Shown here: piece by piece, positions 7,023-15,486 of the stretch
How positions within the stretch are numbered: position 1 is the stretch's first letter
Layout: the number at the start of each line of letters is the position of its first letter
The notes under the pieces: generated by a model
What the model was told of the DNA's origin: nothing
Databases searched by the model: none
What the model saw: the letters and a program-made list of their open reading frames with translations, nothing else
Source of the DNA: Bacteroides sp. CAG:1076
GTDB lineage: Bacteria > Bacteroidota > Bacteroidia > Bacteroidales > Bacteroidaceae
Length of the DNA stretch: 16,836 nt
Direction: 5' to 3'
Assembly (NCBI GenBank): GCA_000436795.1
Contig: HF993211.1
Coordinates: forward strand, 1-16,836
Made by a program: the position numbers and the translations under genes

Positions 7023-10000
7023 ATGAAGAAATTGTTAGTAACTCTTGCTTTGGGAGCGAGTTCTTTTTCTGCCTTTGCGGTGACTCCGCTTTGGTTGCGT
7101 GATGTAACAATCTCTCCCGATGGTAAGGAAATAGCCTTTTGCTATAAAGGGGATATTTATAAAGTGAAAACTTCGGGGGGAGAAGCTGTGCGCTTGACCA
7201 GTCAGGAATCGTATGAATCGAATCCGGTATGGTCGCCCGACGGTAAACAGATTGCTTTTGCCAGCGATCGCTTTGGTAATTTCGATTTGTTTGTAATGCC
7301 TGCCGACGGAGGTGCGGCAAAGCGTCTGACTACTCACTCTGCTTCAGAAATTCCTTCAGCTTTTACTCCTGATGGGAAATATGTCGTTTTCTCCGCTTCC
7401 ATTCAGGATCCGGCTTCGAGCGCGCTTTTCCCAAAGTCGGCTATGACCGAGGTTTATAAGGTACCGGTAGACGGCGGACGTACACAGCAGATGTTAGGAA
7501 CGCCGGCTGAGATGATCAGCTATGCTCCGTCGGGTGATTTCTTCTTGTATCAGGATCAGAAGGGAGTGGAGAGCGAATGGCGTAAGCATCATACCTCGTC
7601 CATTACCCGCGATGTATGGAGATACGATGTAAAAACAGGTAAACATACCAATTTGACGGCCAGACCGGGCGAAGACCGTAATCCGGTGTTGAGTCCTGAC
7701 GGCAAGCAGGTTTACTTCTTGAGCGAACGTAACGGTGGCTCATTCAATGTATATTCTTTCCCGATCGATGATCCGAAGAATATACAGCCGGTTACTTCGT
7801 TCAAAACCAATCCGGTGAGATTCCTTTCAATGGGAGCCGACGGTACGCTCTGTTATACCTACGATGGCGAGATTTATACGCAGTCGGTCGGTGGTAAGCC
7901 GGAGAAAGTAGCTATCTCTCTGGTACGCGATGATGAGGAATTACCAGTTTCCTATACCTTTACTCGGGGAGCTTCCGAAGCGGTTGTTTCCCCTGATGGA
8001 AAACAGGTGGCCTTTATTGTACGTGGAGAAGTGTTTGTGACTTCTGTAGAATATGGAACAACCAAGCAGATTACACATACTCCTGAAGCAGAACGGGGCG
8101 TTTCATTTGGTGCGGACAACCGTTCGTTGGTTTACTCCAGCGAGAGAGGGGGAAAGCGTGATTTGTATATTGCCAAGATCAGCCGGAAGGAAGACCTGAA
8201 CTTCCCGAATGCTACTCTGATAGAAGAGGAACCATTAGTACCCTCTAAAACGTTGGAACGCGATTATCCGCAGTTCTCACCCGATGGAAAGGAAGTGGCT
8301 TTCATCGAAGACCGCAACCGTCTGATGGTGGTCAATCTGGCTACCAAGCAGATTCGTCAGGTAACGGATGGTTCTACCTGGTATACGCGCTCGGGAGGAT
8401 TTGATTACTCCTGGTCGCCCGACGGCAAGTGGTTTACGCTTGTGTTTATCGGCAACAAGCACGATCCGTATTCGGATATAGGTTTGGTCAGTGCCGACGG
8501 AAAGGGACAGATTATTAACCTGACGAACAGTGGTTATATCAGTGACTCTCCGCGCTGGGTGATGGATGGAAATGCCATCTTGTTCATTACCGAGCGTTAC
8601 GGTATGCGTAATCATGCTTCATGGGGTTCGCTGAACGATGTGATGATTGCTTTCCTCAATCAGGATGCATACGATAAGTTCCGCCTGAGCAAGGAGGATT
8701 ACGAATTGCAGAAGGAACTGGAAAAGGAGCAGGAAAAAGCTGCCCAAAAGGATGATAAGGCTTCTAAGAAAGACAAAAAATCGGACGATAAGGATGCCAA
8801 GGACGAAAAGAAGGTGAAGGATATTGTGGTAGAAACGGAAGGTATTGAAGACCGTATCATCCGTCTGACTCCGAATTCTTCTGACTTAGCTTCGGCCATT
8901 ATCTCGAAAGACGGTGAGAAACTGTATTACCTGTCGGCTTTCGAAGGTGGATACGATTTGTGGAAGATGGATCTCCGCAAACACGACACCAAGCTGTTGC
9001 ATAAGATGGATGCAAAATGGGCGAATATGGAAATGGATAAAGAGGGTAAGAACTTCTTTATTCTGGGCGGAGGTACCATGCAGAAAATGGATGCTTCGTC
9101 GGAAAGCCTGAAGCCGATCACTTATACTGCCAGCATGAAACTGTTGCCTTCCGAAGAACGTGAATACATGTTCGATAATATGTACCGTGAGGAAAAGGCT
9201 CGTTTCTATAATGTGAACATGCACGGAGTGGACTGGGATGCTATGACTGATACTTACCGTAAGTTCTTGCCGCACATCAACAATAACTACGATTATGCTG
9301 AAATGCTGAGTGAGCTGCTGGGGGAACTGAATGTATCTCATACTGGTGGACGCTTTTATCCGGACTTGAAAACGGAATCGACTGCCGATTTAGGAGTATT
9401 GTATGACTGGGACTATACGGGCGACGGCTTGCGCATTGCCGAAGTTGTTGAGAAAGGTCCGTTCGACCGTAAGACTACCCGTGTCAAAGTCGGAACTATT
9501 ATTGAAAAGATCGACGGCGAAGCTATCAAGGCCGATGAAGATTATGCTGCGCTGCTGAACGGCAAGACAGGCAAGAAAGTACTGGTATCGCTGTATGATC
9601 CGCAGACCAAGGAACGCTGGGATGAAGTGGTACGTCCGATTAGCCAGGGAACATTTAGTTATTTGTTGTACCAGCGTTGGGTAAAACAGCGTGCTGCCGA
9701 TGTGGCAAAATGGTCGAATGGCCGTCTGGGATATGTACATATCGAATCGATGGACGACGAAAGTTTCCGTACCATCTATTCCGATATCTTGGGTAAATAC
9801 AATAACTGCGAAGGTATCGTCATCGATACCCGTTTCAACGGAGGTGGCCGTTTGCACGAAGATATAGAAGTATTGTTCAGCGGAAAGAAATACTTTACAC
9901 AGGTGATTCGCGGGCGTGAAGCATGCGATATGCCAAGCCGTCGCTGGAACAAGCCTTCCATCATGTTGCAGTGTGAAGCGAACTACTCGAATGCACACGG

Positions 10001-10280
10001 TACACCATGGGTATACAAGCATTGTAACCTGGGCAAGCTGGTAGGTGCTCCTGTACCGGGAACCATGACCAGTGTGAACTGGGTAAGAATGCAAGACCCG
10101 ACACTGGTATTCGGTATTCCTGTAGTGGGCTATCGCCTGCCCGACGGCAGCTACCTGGAGAATACACAGCTCGATCCAGATGTTTATGTATTGAATGCTC
10201 CCGAAACCATTGTGAAGGGTGAAGATACGCAGTTGAAAGCAGCGGTGGACGAACTGCTGAAAGAGATTGACAACAAATAA
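7023..10280 (+). CDS. Exported Tricorn-like S41 family serine protease
   Basis: A 1085-residue protease resembling archaeal Tricorn, which cuts peptides to small fragments. It starts with a clear signal peptide (cleavage near residue 19, AFA), so it should act in the periplasm, unlike cytosolic Tricorn. Residues about 22-530 are WD40-like/PD40 propeller repeats (many SPDGK blades). Residues about 560-602 form a highly charged Lys/Asp/Glu linker, then further blades to about 700. Next come the Tricorn C1 region, a PDZ-like domain (about 785-865) and the S41 catalytic core from about 895 with IDTRFNGGG. The Tricorn tetrad S745-H746-S965-E1023 maps to Ser772-His773 (NVSHTGG), Ser989 (NYSNAHG) and Glu1046 (YLENTQLDPD) with nearly identical spacing, so the enzyme looks active. 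It has its own promoter and terminator, apparently monocistronic. Codons are richer in G and C at third positions than in the SusCD locus. Confidence 0.93.
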   Translation: MKKLLVTLALGASSFSAFAVTPLWLRDVTISPDGKEIAFCYKGDIYKVKTSGGEAVRLTSQESYESNPVWSPDGKQIAFASDRFGNFDLFVMPADGGAAKRLTTHSASEIPSAFTPDGKYVVFSASIQDPASSALFPKSAMTEVYKVPVDGGRTQQMLGTPAEMISYAPSGDFFLYQDQKGVESEWRKHHTSSITRDVWRYDVKTGKHTNLTARPGEDRNPVLSPDGKQVYFLSERNGGSFNVYSFPIDDPKNIQPVTSFKTNPVRFLSMGADGTLCYTYDGEIYTQSVGGKPEKVAISLVRDDEELPVSYTFTRGASEAVVSPDGKQVAFIVRGEVFVTSVEYGTTKQITHTPEAERGVSFGADNRSLVYSSERGGKRDLYIAKISRKEDLNFPNATLIEEEPLVPSKTLERDYPQFSPDGKEVAFIEDRNRLMVVNLATKQIRQVTDGSTWYTRSGGFDYSWSPDGKWFTLVFIGNKHDPYSDIGLVSADGKGQIINLTNSGYISDSPRWVMDGNAILFITERYGMRNHASWGSLNDVMIAFLNQDAYDKFRLSKEDYELQKELEKEQEKAAQKDDKASKKDKKSDDKDAKDEKKVKDIVVETEGIEDRIIRLTPNSSDLASAIISKDGEKLYYLSAFEGGYDLWKMDLRKHDTKLLHKMDAKWANMEMDKEGKNFFILGGGTMQKMDASSESLKPITYTASMKLLPSEEREYMFDNMYREEKARFYNVNMHGVDWDAMTDTYRKFLPHINNNYDYAEMLSELLGELNVSHTGGRFYPDLKTESTADLGVLYDWDYTGDGLRIAEVVEKGPFDRKTTRVKVGTIIEKIDGEAIKADEDYAALLNGKTGKKVLVSLYDPQTKERWDEVVRPISQGTFSYLLYQRWVKQRAADVAKWSNGRLGYVHIESMDDESFRTIYSDILGKYNNCEGIVIDTRFNGGGRLHEDIEVLFSGKKYFTQVIRGREACDMPSRRWNKPSIMLQCEANYSNAHGTPWVYKHCNLGKLVGAPVPGTMTSVNWVRMQDPTLVFGIPVVGYRLPDGSYLENTQLDPDVYVLNAPETIVKGEDTQLKAAVDELLKEIDNK

Positions 10281-10297
10281 TTTAATTTTTCTGCAAT

Positions 10298-10337
10298 AAA
10301 AAAGTGGCGCCGGATTCAATTTCGGTGCCACTTTTTT
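10298..10337. terminator. Bidirectional terminator between the S41 protease and ppx
   Basis: AAAAAAGTGGC (10298-10308) pairs perfectly with GCCACTTTTTT (10327-10337). The inner arms 10309-10314 and 10321-10326 extend the stem with two G-T wobbles, leaving a 6-nt loop. A-run and T-run flank it on both sides, so it can end both convergent transcripts: 17 nt after the protease stop and 24 nt after the ppx stop. Confidence 0.9.
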
Positions 10338-10361
10338 ATTTGTAACCGTCCTTTGCTGGGA

Positions 10362-11273
10362 TCAGTTATTTTTATTCTGGATATAAAGCTCATCAATGAT
10401 TCCGTCGGACAAACCGATTACCGGTACATGAATGTAAGTAGCCCCGATAATCTCTGCGATGGTGAGAAAAATGTCACCGGCTGGAACAATTACGTCGGCA
10501 CGGTCAGGCTTTAACCCGAACTGTTCCATGCGTTCTTCCACTGAAAGTGCTTTCAGTCGGGCATGCAATTCCTGTAGCACAGAAACTTGCATTGTCATTT
10601 TTTTCTTGTTCTTCTTTTCAACAAGGCGGTATAGCTTGTTTATATTACCTCCAGAACCGATAATATTTGTTCCCGGATACGATTTGGCCAGTTCGGCTAA
10701 ATCTGTTTTCAGGCGTTCCCATTCACTGTCTTGTACAGCATTGTTCAGAATACGTACTGTACCAATGTTATACGAACGGCTGCACACCAGCTGTCCTTGT
10801 GATAGCAGGTTGATTTCCGTACTGCCACCTCCCACGTCGACATACATGTAGTTTCCCTCTTGATCTTCCATGTGTTCTACGTGATTATTGTAGATTATTT
10901 TTGCTTCTTCCTGTCCGTCGATTATATCGATATGTACATCTGTCTTTTTTTCAATCTGCTTGATGATTTCCAGTCCATTCTTTGCATCTCGCATAGCCGA
11001 TGTAGCACATGCACGGCAATGCTTTACATCGTAGATTTTCATCAGGTAACGGAAAGACTTCATCAGGCGAATCATGTTCTTTTCTTTCTTTTCCGAGATT
11101 TTTCCAATCTTGAACACATCGAATCCCAGCCGGAGCGGGACACGTAGCATCAGTACCTTAGAGAAATGAGTTTCGCCTTGCTTTTCCTCAATTTCCTTTA
11201 TCAGTAGACGTACTGCATTCGATCCTATATCGATAGCAGCATAGTTCGTTTTTCGAGTTTCGCTTTCGTTCAT
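10362..11273 (-). CDS. ppx: Exopolyphosphatase, Ppx/GppA family
   Basis: A 303-residue member of the actin-like Ppx/GppA phosphatase family, which removes terminal phosphates from polyphosphate or converts pppGpp to ppGpp. Family motifs are all visible: phosphate-1 loop AIDIGSNAVRL (13-23), TSAMRDAKNG (91-100), the GQEEA segment with the catalytic Glu (122/123), and the phosphate-2 loop VDVGGGSTE (145-153). It is about 300 residues, so it has only the two actin-like domains and lacks the C-terminal helical domains of the roughly 500-residue enterobacterial Ppx. The gene starts 3 nt after the ppk stop, which points to co-transcription and favours polyphosphate over pppGpp as substrate (inference). 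It is the last gene of the run and ends at the strong terminator at 10298-10337. Confidence 0.9.
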   Translation of the reverse strand: MNESETRKTNYAAIDIGSNAVRLLIKEIEEKQGETHFSKVLMLRVPLRLGFDVFKIGKISEKKEKNMIRLMKSFRYLMKIYDVKHCRACATSAMRDAKNGLEIIKQIEKKTDVHIDIIDGQEEAKIIYNNHVEHMEDQEGNYMYVDVGGGSTEINLLSQGQLVCSRSYNIGTVRILNNAVQDSEWERLKTDLAELAKSYPGTNIIGSGGNINKLYRLVEKKNKKKMTMQVSVLQELHARLKALSVEERMEQFGLKPDRADVIVPAGDIFLTIAEIIGATYIHVPVIGLSDGIIDELYIQNKNN

Positions 11274-11276
11274 ATT

Positions 11277-13346
11277 TTATATGTTTTCTGCTAAGTAGTG
11301 ATTGTATAATGCTTCTTGAGAACGGAATGGTTCTTCTCCTTCCGTTTCTCTGAACAAGTTTTTACCACTTCCGTCAACAATACGTCCCTGCAAGGTATCT
11401 TTGAATCCGTATTCTACGATGAGTTTCATTTCCTCCTTGATGGCAGGATCGTATACCGGGGTGATTACTTCTATACGGTTATTCAAGTTACGTGGCATCC
11501 AGTCGGCCGATCCGATGAATACTTTTTCTTCTCCTCCCGAAGCAAATATGAAGATTCGTGAATGTTCCAGGTACCGGTCGATGATGCCATTTATGTGAAT
11601 ATTATCGCTTATGCCTTCTATACCGGTTATAAGGGAGCAGTTACCTCTTACCACCAGTTGGATGTCTACTCCAGCCTGAGATGCCTCATACAACTTGTTT
11701 ACCATCAATGGATCGGTTATATGGTTAATCTTGATTTTGATATAGGCTTCTTTTCCTGCTTTCTTATTTTTGATTTCGTTGTTAATCAGGCTTACAAACT
11801 TGTTTCTCATTTCGTTGGGCGAAACAAGCAGTTCCTTGAACTTCACCGGACTATAAGGGCGTTCGATAAAGTCGAATACCTGATGAACATCCTTCACGAT
11901 ACGTGGAGCCGCTGTCATCAGCATACAGTCTGTATACATACGTGCATTGCCTTCGTGGAAATTGCCGGTACTGATACAGGCGATGTCGGGTCCCTTTTTC
12001 ATTTTGATGTGAGTAATCTTAGAATGTACCTTCAGTCCCTCTACACCGAATATTACGTTTACACCGGCATCCTGCATCTTTTTGGACCAGTTGATGTTGG
12101 AAGCCTCATCAAATCGGGCAAGCAGCTCAATCACCACAGTTACCTTTTTCCCGTTGCGTGCTGCGGCCATTAGGGCTTTAACAACCTTCGATTCCTTGGC
12201 CAGTCGGTAAAGTGTGATCTTGATGCTTTGCACCTGCTTGTTTACAGCAGCTTCTTGAAGTACTCTGATAAACGAATCAAAATTGTGGAAAGGTACGTGT
12301 ATAAATCGGTCTTTCTTCTGAATTTTTTCCAGCAGACTGTCTTCGCCGTCCAGTTCTTTCTTCAGGATTGACGGCCATTGCGGATACTTCAGGTTGCTTC
12401 GTCCACAGTCGGGAAATTTCATAAAATCCTTGTGATTCTGGTAGCGTCCGCTGGCTATTACCGTATCCAGAGCATCCAGATCCATTTTCTTCAATACCCG
12501 TCTTAACATATCCTTGGGCATGCATGAGTCGTAAATTACACGCAACGGTTCTCCGCGGCGACGGCTCTTTACTCCTTTCGATATTTTCTGCAATGTACCT
12601 GTCCGCAGGTCATTGTCTATTTCCATTTCAGCGTCGCGGGTAAACTTGAAGGCATATGCTTGAAAGTCGGTAAATCCTAATCCTTCGAAAACCAAAGGCA
12701 GACAACAGCGGATGACGTCATCCAGATAAATCAGGTAACTCTTTTCTTCGTTGTCCGGCAGGCGGATGAAGCGTCCGCAAATATTGACTGGCAATTCAAG
12801 GAATGCGTAATCGGCAATTTGTTTGTTACCCTGCTGCCGGCTGACTTTTACAGCCAGATAGATATTCTCATCGTTTTCGAAGTCGAAATACCGGATGGCA
12901 GAAAACCAGATAGGGATAATGGAACCACTCAGTTTCTCTTTGTAGTATGAGCGGATAAATTCCAGCTGTTCGGGAGAAACTTCCTTGTCCGATATCAAAA
13001 ATATATTTTCTTTTTTCAAATCCTCGGTAGTTTGATGGATAGCTTGTTCAAACACCTTGGTATATTCCGTATTTTGTTTGCTGATTTGCTTGATCAGCTT
13101 TTTAGCATGTTCACTCTCTTTTACTGTTGATTTGTCCGAACATTCGGCAATACGGTTCTGCGTAGCCATACGGACTCTGAAAAATTCATCCAGATTGTTT
13201 GAGTAAATTCCCAGGAATGTCATACGTTCCAGTAAGGGAACATGTGGGCGCGCCGCTTCCTGTAAAATGCGGCGGTTAAAGTACATCCAACTGATATCTC
13301 TTTCCAAATAAGGAAGTTCTTTTTTCTTCTGTGCCATAGGAAACAT
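11277..13346 (-). CDS. ppk1: Polyphosphate kinase PPK1
   Basis: A 689-residue enzyme that reversibly moves the ATP gamma-phosphate onto a growing polyphosphate chain. The N-terminal domain (from ERDISWMYFNRRILQEA and NNLDEFFRVRM), the head domain and two C-terminal phospholipase-D-like catalytic domains are all present. Catalytic His441 lies in GLKVHSKITHI (E. coli His435 equivalent) and His595 in RYLEHSRIF (E. coli His592 equivalent). The length is normal. The start is uncertain by three codons: ATG 13346 or ATG 13337 (beginning MAQKKK), neither with a strong ribosome site. It lies 64 nt downstream of the glycosyltransferase gene; in that gap the minus strand has TTTG (13391-13388), an 18-nt spacer and TATTTTTT (13369-13362), a weak candidate internal promoter. 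ppx follows after 3 nt. Confidence 0.96.
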   Translation of the reverse strand: MFPMAQKKKELPYLERDISWMYFNRRILQEAARPHVPLLERMTFLGIYSNNLDEFFRVRMATQNRIAECSDKSTVKESEHAKKLIKQISKQNTEYTKVFEQAIHQTTEDLKKENIFLISDKEVSPEQLEFIRSYYKEKLSGSIIPIWFSAIRYFDFENDENIYLAVKVSRQQGNKQIADYAFLELPVNICGRFIRLPDNEEKSYLIYLDDVIRCCLPLVFEGLGFTDFQAYAFKFTRDAEMEIDNDLRTGTLQKISKGVKSRRRGEPLRVIYDSCMPKDMLRRVLKKMDLDALDTVIASGRYQNHKDFMKFPDCGRSNLKYPQWPSILKKELDGEDSLLEKIQKKDRFIHVPFHNFDSFIRVLQEAAVNKQVQSIKITLYRLAKESKVVKALMAAARNGKKVTVVIELLARFDEASNINWSKKMQDAGVNVIFGVEGLKVHSKITHIKMKKGPDIACISTGNFHEGNARMYTDCMLMTAAPRIVKDVHQVFDFIERPYSPVKFKELLVSPNEMRNKFVSLINNEIKNKKAGKEAYIKIKINHITDPLMVNKLYEASQAGVDIQLVVRGNCSLITGIEGISDNIHINGIIDRYLEHSRIFIFASGGEEKVFIGSADWMPRNLNNRIEVITPVYDPAIKEEMKLIVEYGFKDTLQGRIVDGSGKNLFRETEGEEPFRSQEALYNHYLAENI

Positions 13347-13410
13347 ATTTTTTGTAAAGAAAAAAAATAAATGTTACAAGCGTATGACAAAAGAAGAGAT
13401 TTTTGATATT

Positions 13411-14532
13411 TTATATAAATTCTTCTACCATATACATTTGTTCTTCGAAATGTGTAGGGACCAGACTTTCCAGTTCATTCAGAATAATACTTTCGGCCGA
13501 CTGTACCCAGTAGGTAAATTTAACGTTCGGCTGATAGGTCTTTGTGAATTCCAGCAAACGCTCCAGATTGAAATTGTTATCTATTATTCCTGCCCCGTTT
13601 TGCATGGCATCGTATGCGTTGCATTCCTGTTCGATATGTGCCGGTACCATCAAGATTGGTTTTCTGAAATACATTGCTTCACAAATAGATTCAAATCCTG
13701 CTGTACTGGCATACGCCTTACATCCGGCCATTTGCCGTAAGAAGAGTGTGTCGTCCAGTTGATAAAACGATAATGTATCGTCTATTCTCTTTACGGGTTC
13801 TTCTTCCCATCTGTCCCAGAAAAAGCGGAGTTGTACTTCCGGACATTTCTTGTGCCATTCATATACATTTTCTGCAAATCCGGCGTTGACCATATAGCCA
13901 TGAATGTAATTATGTTGAGAAACTTCCTGATAGAAAATATCCTGTCTTAACAAAGGAGGGACTGCAAAGATATTCCGTTTTTTATCCGGATTCATGGAAC
14001 GGAACGACAGGGCAAGACGTTTCGATGCACCTAACGACGTCAGTCGGCTGAACATATTCAGGAGAAACAGTTCCGTTTTGTTGATGGAAGCCGGCAACTG
14101 GAAATCTTTGTGGAGAAACAGATATTGATGTCCGATACATACCAGCGGTGCAGACGGGCGGAACAGAAAATATGTAAATCCGGTCAGCAGCTCGTAGAAG
14201 TTGATTACAATATCTGCCTGACTTTCTTTGATACGTTGATGAATGAAGCGCATGCTTTCAGCGTATTCAGGTAATTTCAGTAAGTTATATAACAGGCTGT
14301 AAGGTATATTGGCACGTTTATTCGAGCGGGTAGGTAGAAAATTAGGGCTGGAAAATTGTTTAATCGGTGCCTGTATGTTGCGTGTAAAGAAACCTGGCAG
14401 TCGCTTCGACAAGTTTTTTCCAACCAGTACTTCCGTTACATGATAACCATGATTTGTAAGCAGTCTTTCCATTGCGATGGCTTGAGTCAGATGGCCTCTG
14501 CCCTCTCCTTGAACAATAAATAAAACTTTCAT
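13411..14532 (-). CDS. MurG-like glycosyltransferase (GT-B fold, family 1/28 type)
   Basis: A 373-residue protein with the GT-B layout. The N-terminal domain begins with a glycine-rich loop GEGRGHLTQA (9-18) like that of MurG and UGT enzymes. The C-terminal donor-binding domain shows STAGFESICEAMYFRKPILMVP (start 276) followed by EQECNA (301-306), the usual nucleotide-sugar contact region. There is no signal peptide; it should sit in the cytoplasm or at the inner membrane face. Its ATG overlaps the stop of the LpxH-like gene by 4 nt (ATGA at 14532-14529), implying translational coupling and a shared pathway. Donor and acceptor are unknown; a lipid acceptor is my inference from the family and from the neighbour. 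The related uncharacterised archaeal group (MJ1255 type) has the same overall look. Confidence 0.85.
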   Translation of the reverse strand: MKVLFIVQGEGRGHLTQAIAMERLLTNHGYHVTEVLVGKNLSKRLPGFFTRNIQAPIKQFSSPNFLPTRSNKRANIPYSLLYNLLKLPEYAESMRFIHQRIKESQADIVINFYELLTGFTYFLFRPSAPLVCIGHQYLFLHKDFQLPASINKTELFLLNMFSRLTSLGASKRLALSFRSMNPDKKRNIFAVPPLLRQDIFYQEVSQHNYIHGYMVNAGFAENVYEWHKKCPEVQLRFFWDRWEEEPVKRIDDTLSFYQLDDTLFLRQMAGCKAYASTAGFESICEAMYFRKPILMVPAHIEQECNAYDAMQNGAGIIDNNFNLERLLEFTKTYQPNVKFTYWVQSAESIILNELESLVPTHFEEQMYMVEEFI

Positions 14533-15344
14533 GATGCAGCAGGGATAAGTGTTAATACCATATTGTTGTCTTCCATATCTTCATTTTCATTTGCCATATC
14601 AGGAGTATAATACAGAATATTCCAGTTGCCGTTCTCATCTTCCGTCAGTGCCGACATGGTTTCTACCCAGTCTCCTGAATTCGGGTAATGTATTCCTCCT
14701 ATCATTTTGTTTTCCGGGTGATGGATATGCCCACATATCACCCCGTCACATTGCCGTTTACGGGCAAATTCGGCCAATACTTTTTCGAAGTCGGAAATGT
14801 ATGAAACGGCCGATTTAACTTTCTGCTTAATCTCCTGCGAAAGCGAATAGTAGGGTTTTCCCTGCTTGATACGCCAGCGGTTGTACTGACTGTTCAGCCA
14901 GAGTAACAGTGTATATCCGATATCTCCCAGCTTAGCGAGCCATTTCATTTGCGTAGTGACCTTATCGAACACATCTCCGTGAGTTACAAAATAATGCTTG
15001 CCGTTACTTTCCAGCATATACTCCTTCACGATACTCAGTGTGGCAAACTTCAGCGGAGCCAGATTATCAATAAAATCATCGTGGTTCCCTCTTATATAAA
15101 TGACTTCCGTACCACAATTTTCCATCATCTTCATGATGATTTTGAAAAAGCGTGTATGCTGAGGCTTCCATTTCCCAGAGCCGAATTTCTGCAAACTCCA
15201 TCCGTCAATAATATCCCCGTTCAGTATCAGTCGGTCGCAGTCGGTTGTACTCAGCAGGTTGCATACCTGTTCCACCTTTGAGTGAGAAGTACCTAAATGA
15301 ATATCAGAAAGTACGATAGTGCGAAAATAACGTCGTGATTCCAT
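14529..15344 (-). CDS. LpxH-like metallophosphoesterase (UDP-2,3-diacylglucosamine diphosphatase family)
   Basis: A 271-residue calcineurin-like phosphoesterase. Dimetal ligands are visible in order: Asp14 and His16 (SDIHLG), Asp44 (NGDIIDGW), Asn87-His88 (RGNHDD), His122 (THGD), and His206/His208 (CGHIHHP). The family includes LpxH, which hydrolyses UDP-2,3-diacylglucosamine to lipid X in lipid A synthesis, and related proteins of the same COG with other roles. It is slightly longer than the roughly 240-residue enterobacterial LpxH, with an acidic tail rich in Glu, Asp and Asn. No signal peptide, so cytoplasmic or membrane-peripheral. It follows the small membrane peptide by 11 nt and overlaps the glycosyltransferase by 4 nt. 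It might be the true LpxH of this organism or a paralogue acting on another pyrophosphate-linked lipid; the sequence does not decide. Confidence 0.85.
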   Translation of the reverse strand: MESRRYFRTIVLSDIHLGTSHSKVEQVCNLLSTTDCDRLILNGDIIDGWSLQKFGSGKWKPQHTRFFKIIMKMMENCGTEVIYIRGNHDDFIDNLAPLKFATLSIVKEYMLESNGKHYFVTHGDVFDKVTTQMKWLAKLGDIGYTLLLWLNSQYNRWRIKQGKPYYSLSQEIKQKVKSAVSYISDFEKVLAEFARKRQCDGVICGHIHHPENKMIGGIHYPNSGDWVETMSALTEDENGNWNILYYTPDMANENEDMEDNNMVLTLIPAAS

Positions 15345-15355
15345 AATGCGTCAGT

Positions 15356-15475
15356 TTAATGTCCGTATTGATAAAGTTTGTATCCTAAATAAAAAAGATA
15401 CAGTGAAGAAATAAAAATCATGACCAGAAAGACAAAATACGCTTTTATCCGGTCGTCCGATAATAAGTTTTTCAT
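15356..15475 (-). CDS. Small single-span membrane protein (39 residues), unknown function
   Basis: A 39-codon ORF starting at ATG 15475 (begins MKNLLSDDRIK) and ending 11 nt before the LpxH-like start. After a short charged N-terminus it has one strongly hydrophobic stretch rich in Phe, Leu, Ile and Val (about residues 12-32), then a short tail YKLYQYGH. That is the profile of a bitopic inner-membrane peptide. It starts 11 nt after the stop of the HicB-like gene. A longer reading of this frame, from 15682, overlaps the HicB-like gene and has a poor composition, so I reject the extension. No family is recognised. Tight spacing on both sides supports a real gene, but such a short ORF could be chance. 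Confidence 0.55.
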   Translation of the reverse strand: MKNLLSDDRIKAYFVFLVMIFISSLYLFYLGYKLYQYGH

Positions 15476-15486
15476 GATAAAAGATT

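Noticed and set aside
8886..9341. 151-codon minus-strand ORF opposite the middle of the S41 gene
   Set aside because: Antisense shadow with no recognisable motif; the plus strand encodes the conserved NVSHTGG region here.
9390..10331. 313-codon minus-strand ORF opposite the 3' part of the S41 protease gene
   Set aside because: It lies entirely opposite a well-conserved catalytic domain, shows no recognisable domain, and reads as a shadow of the other strand's codon bias.
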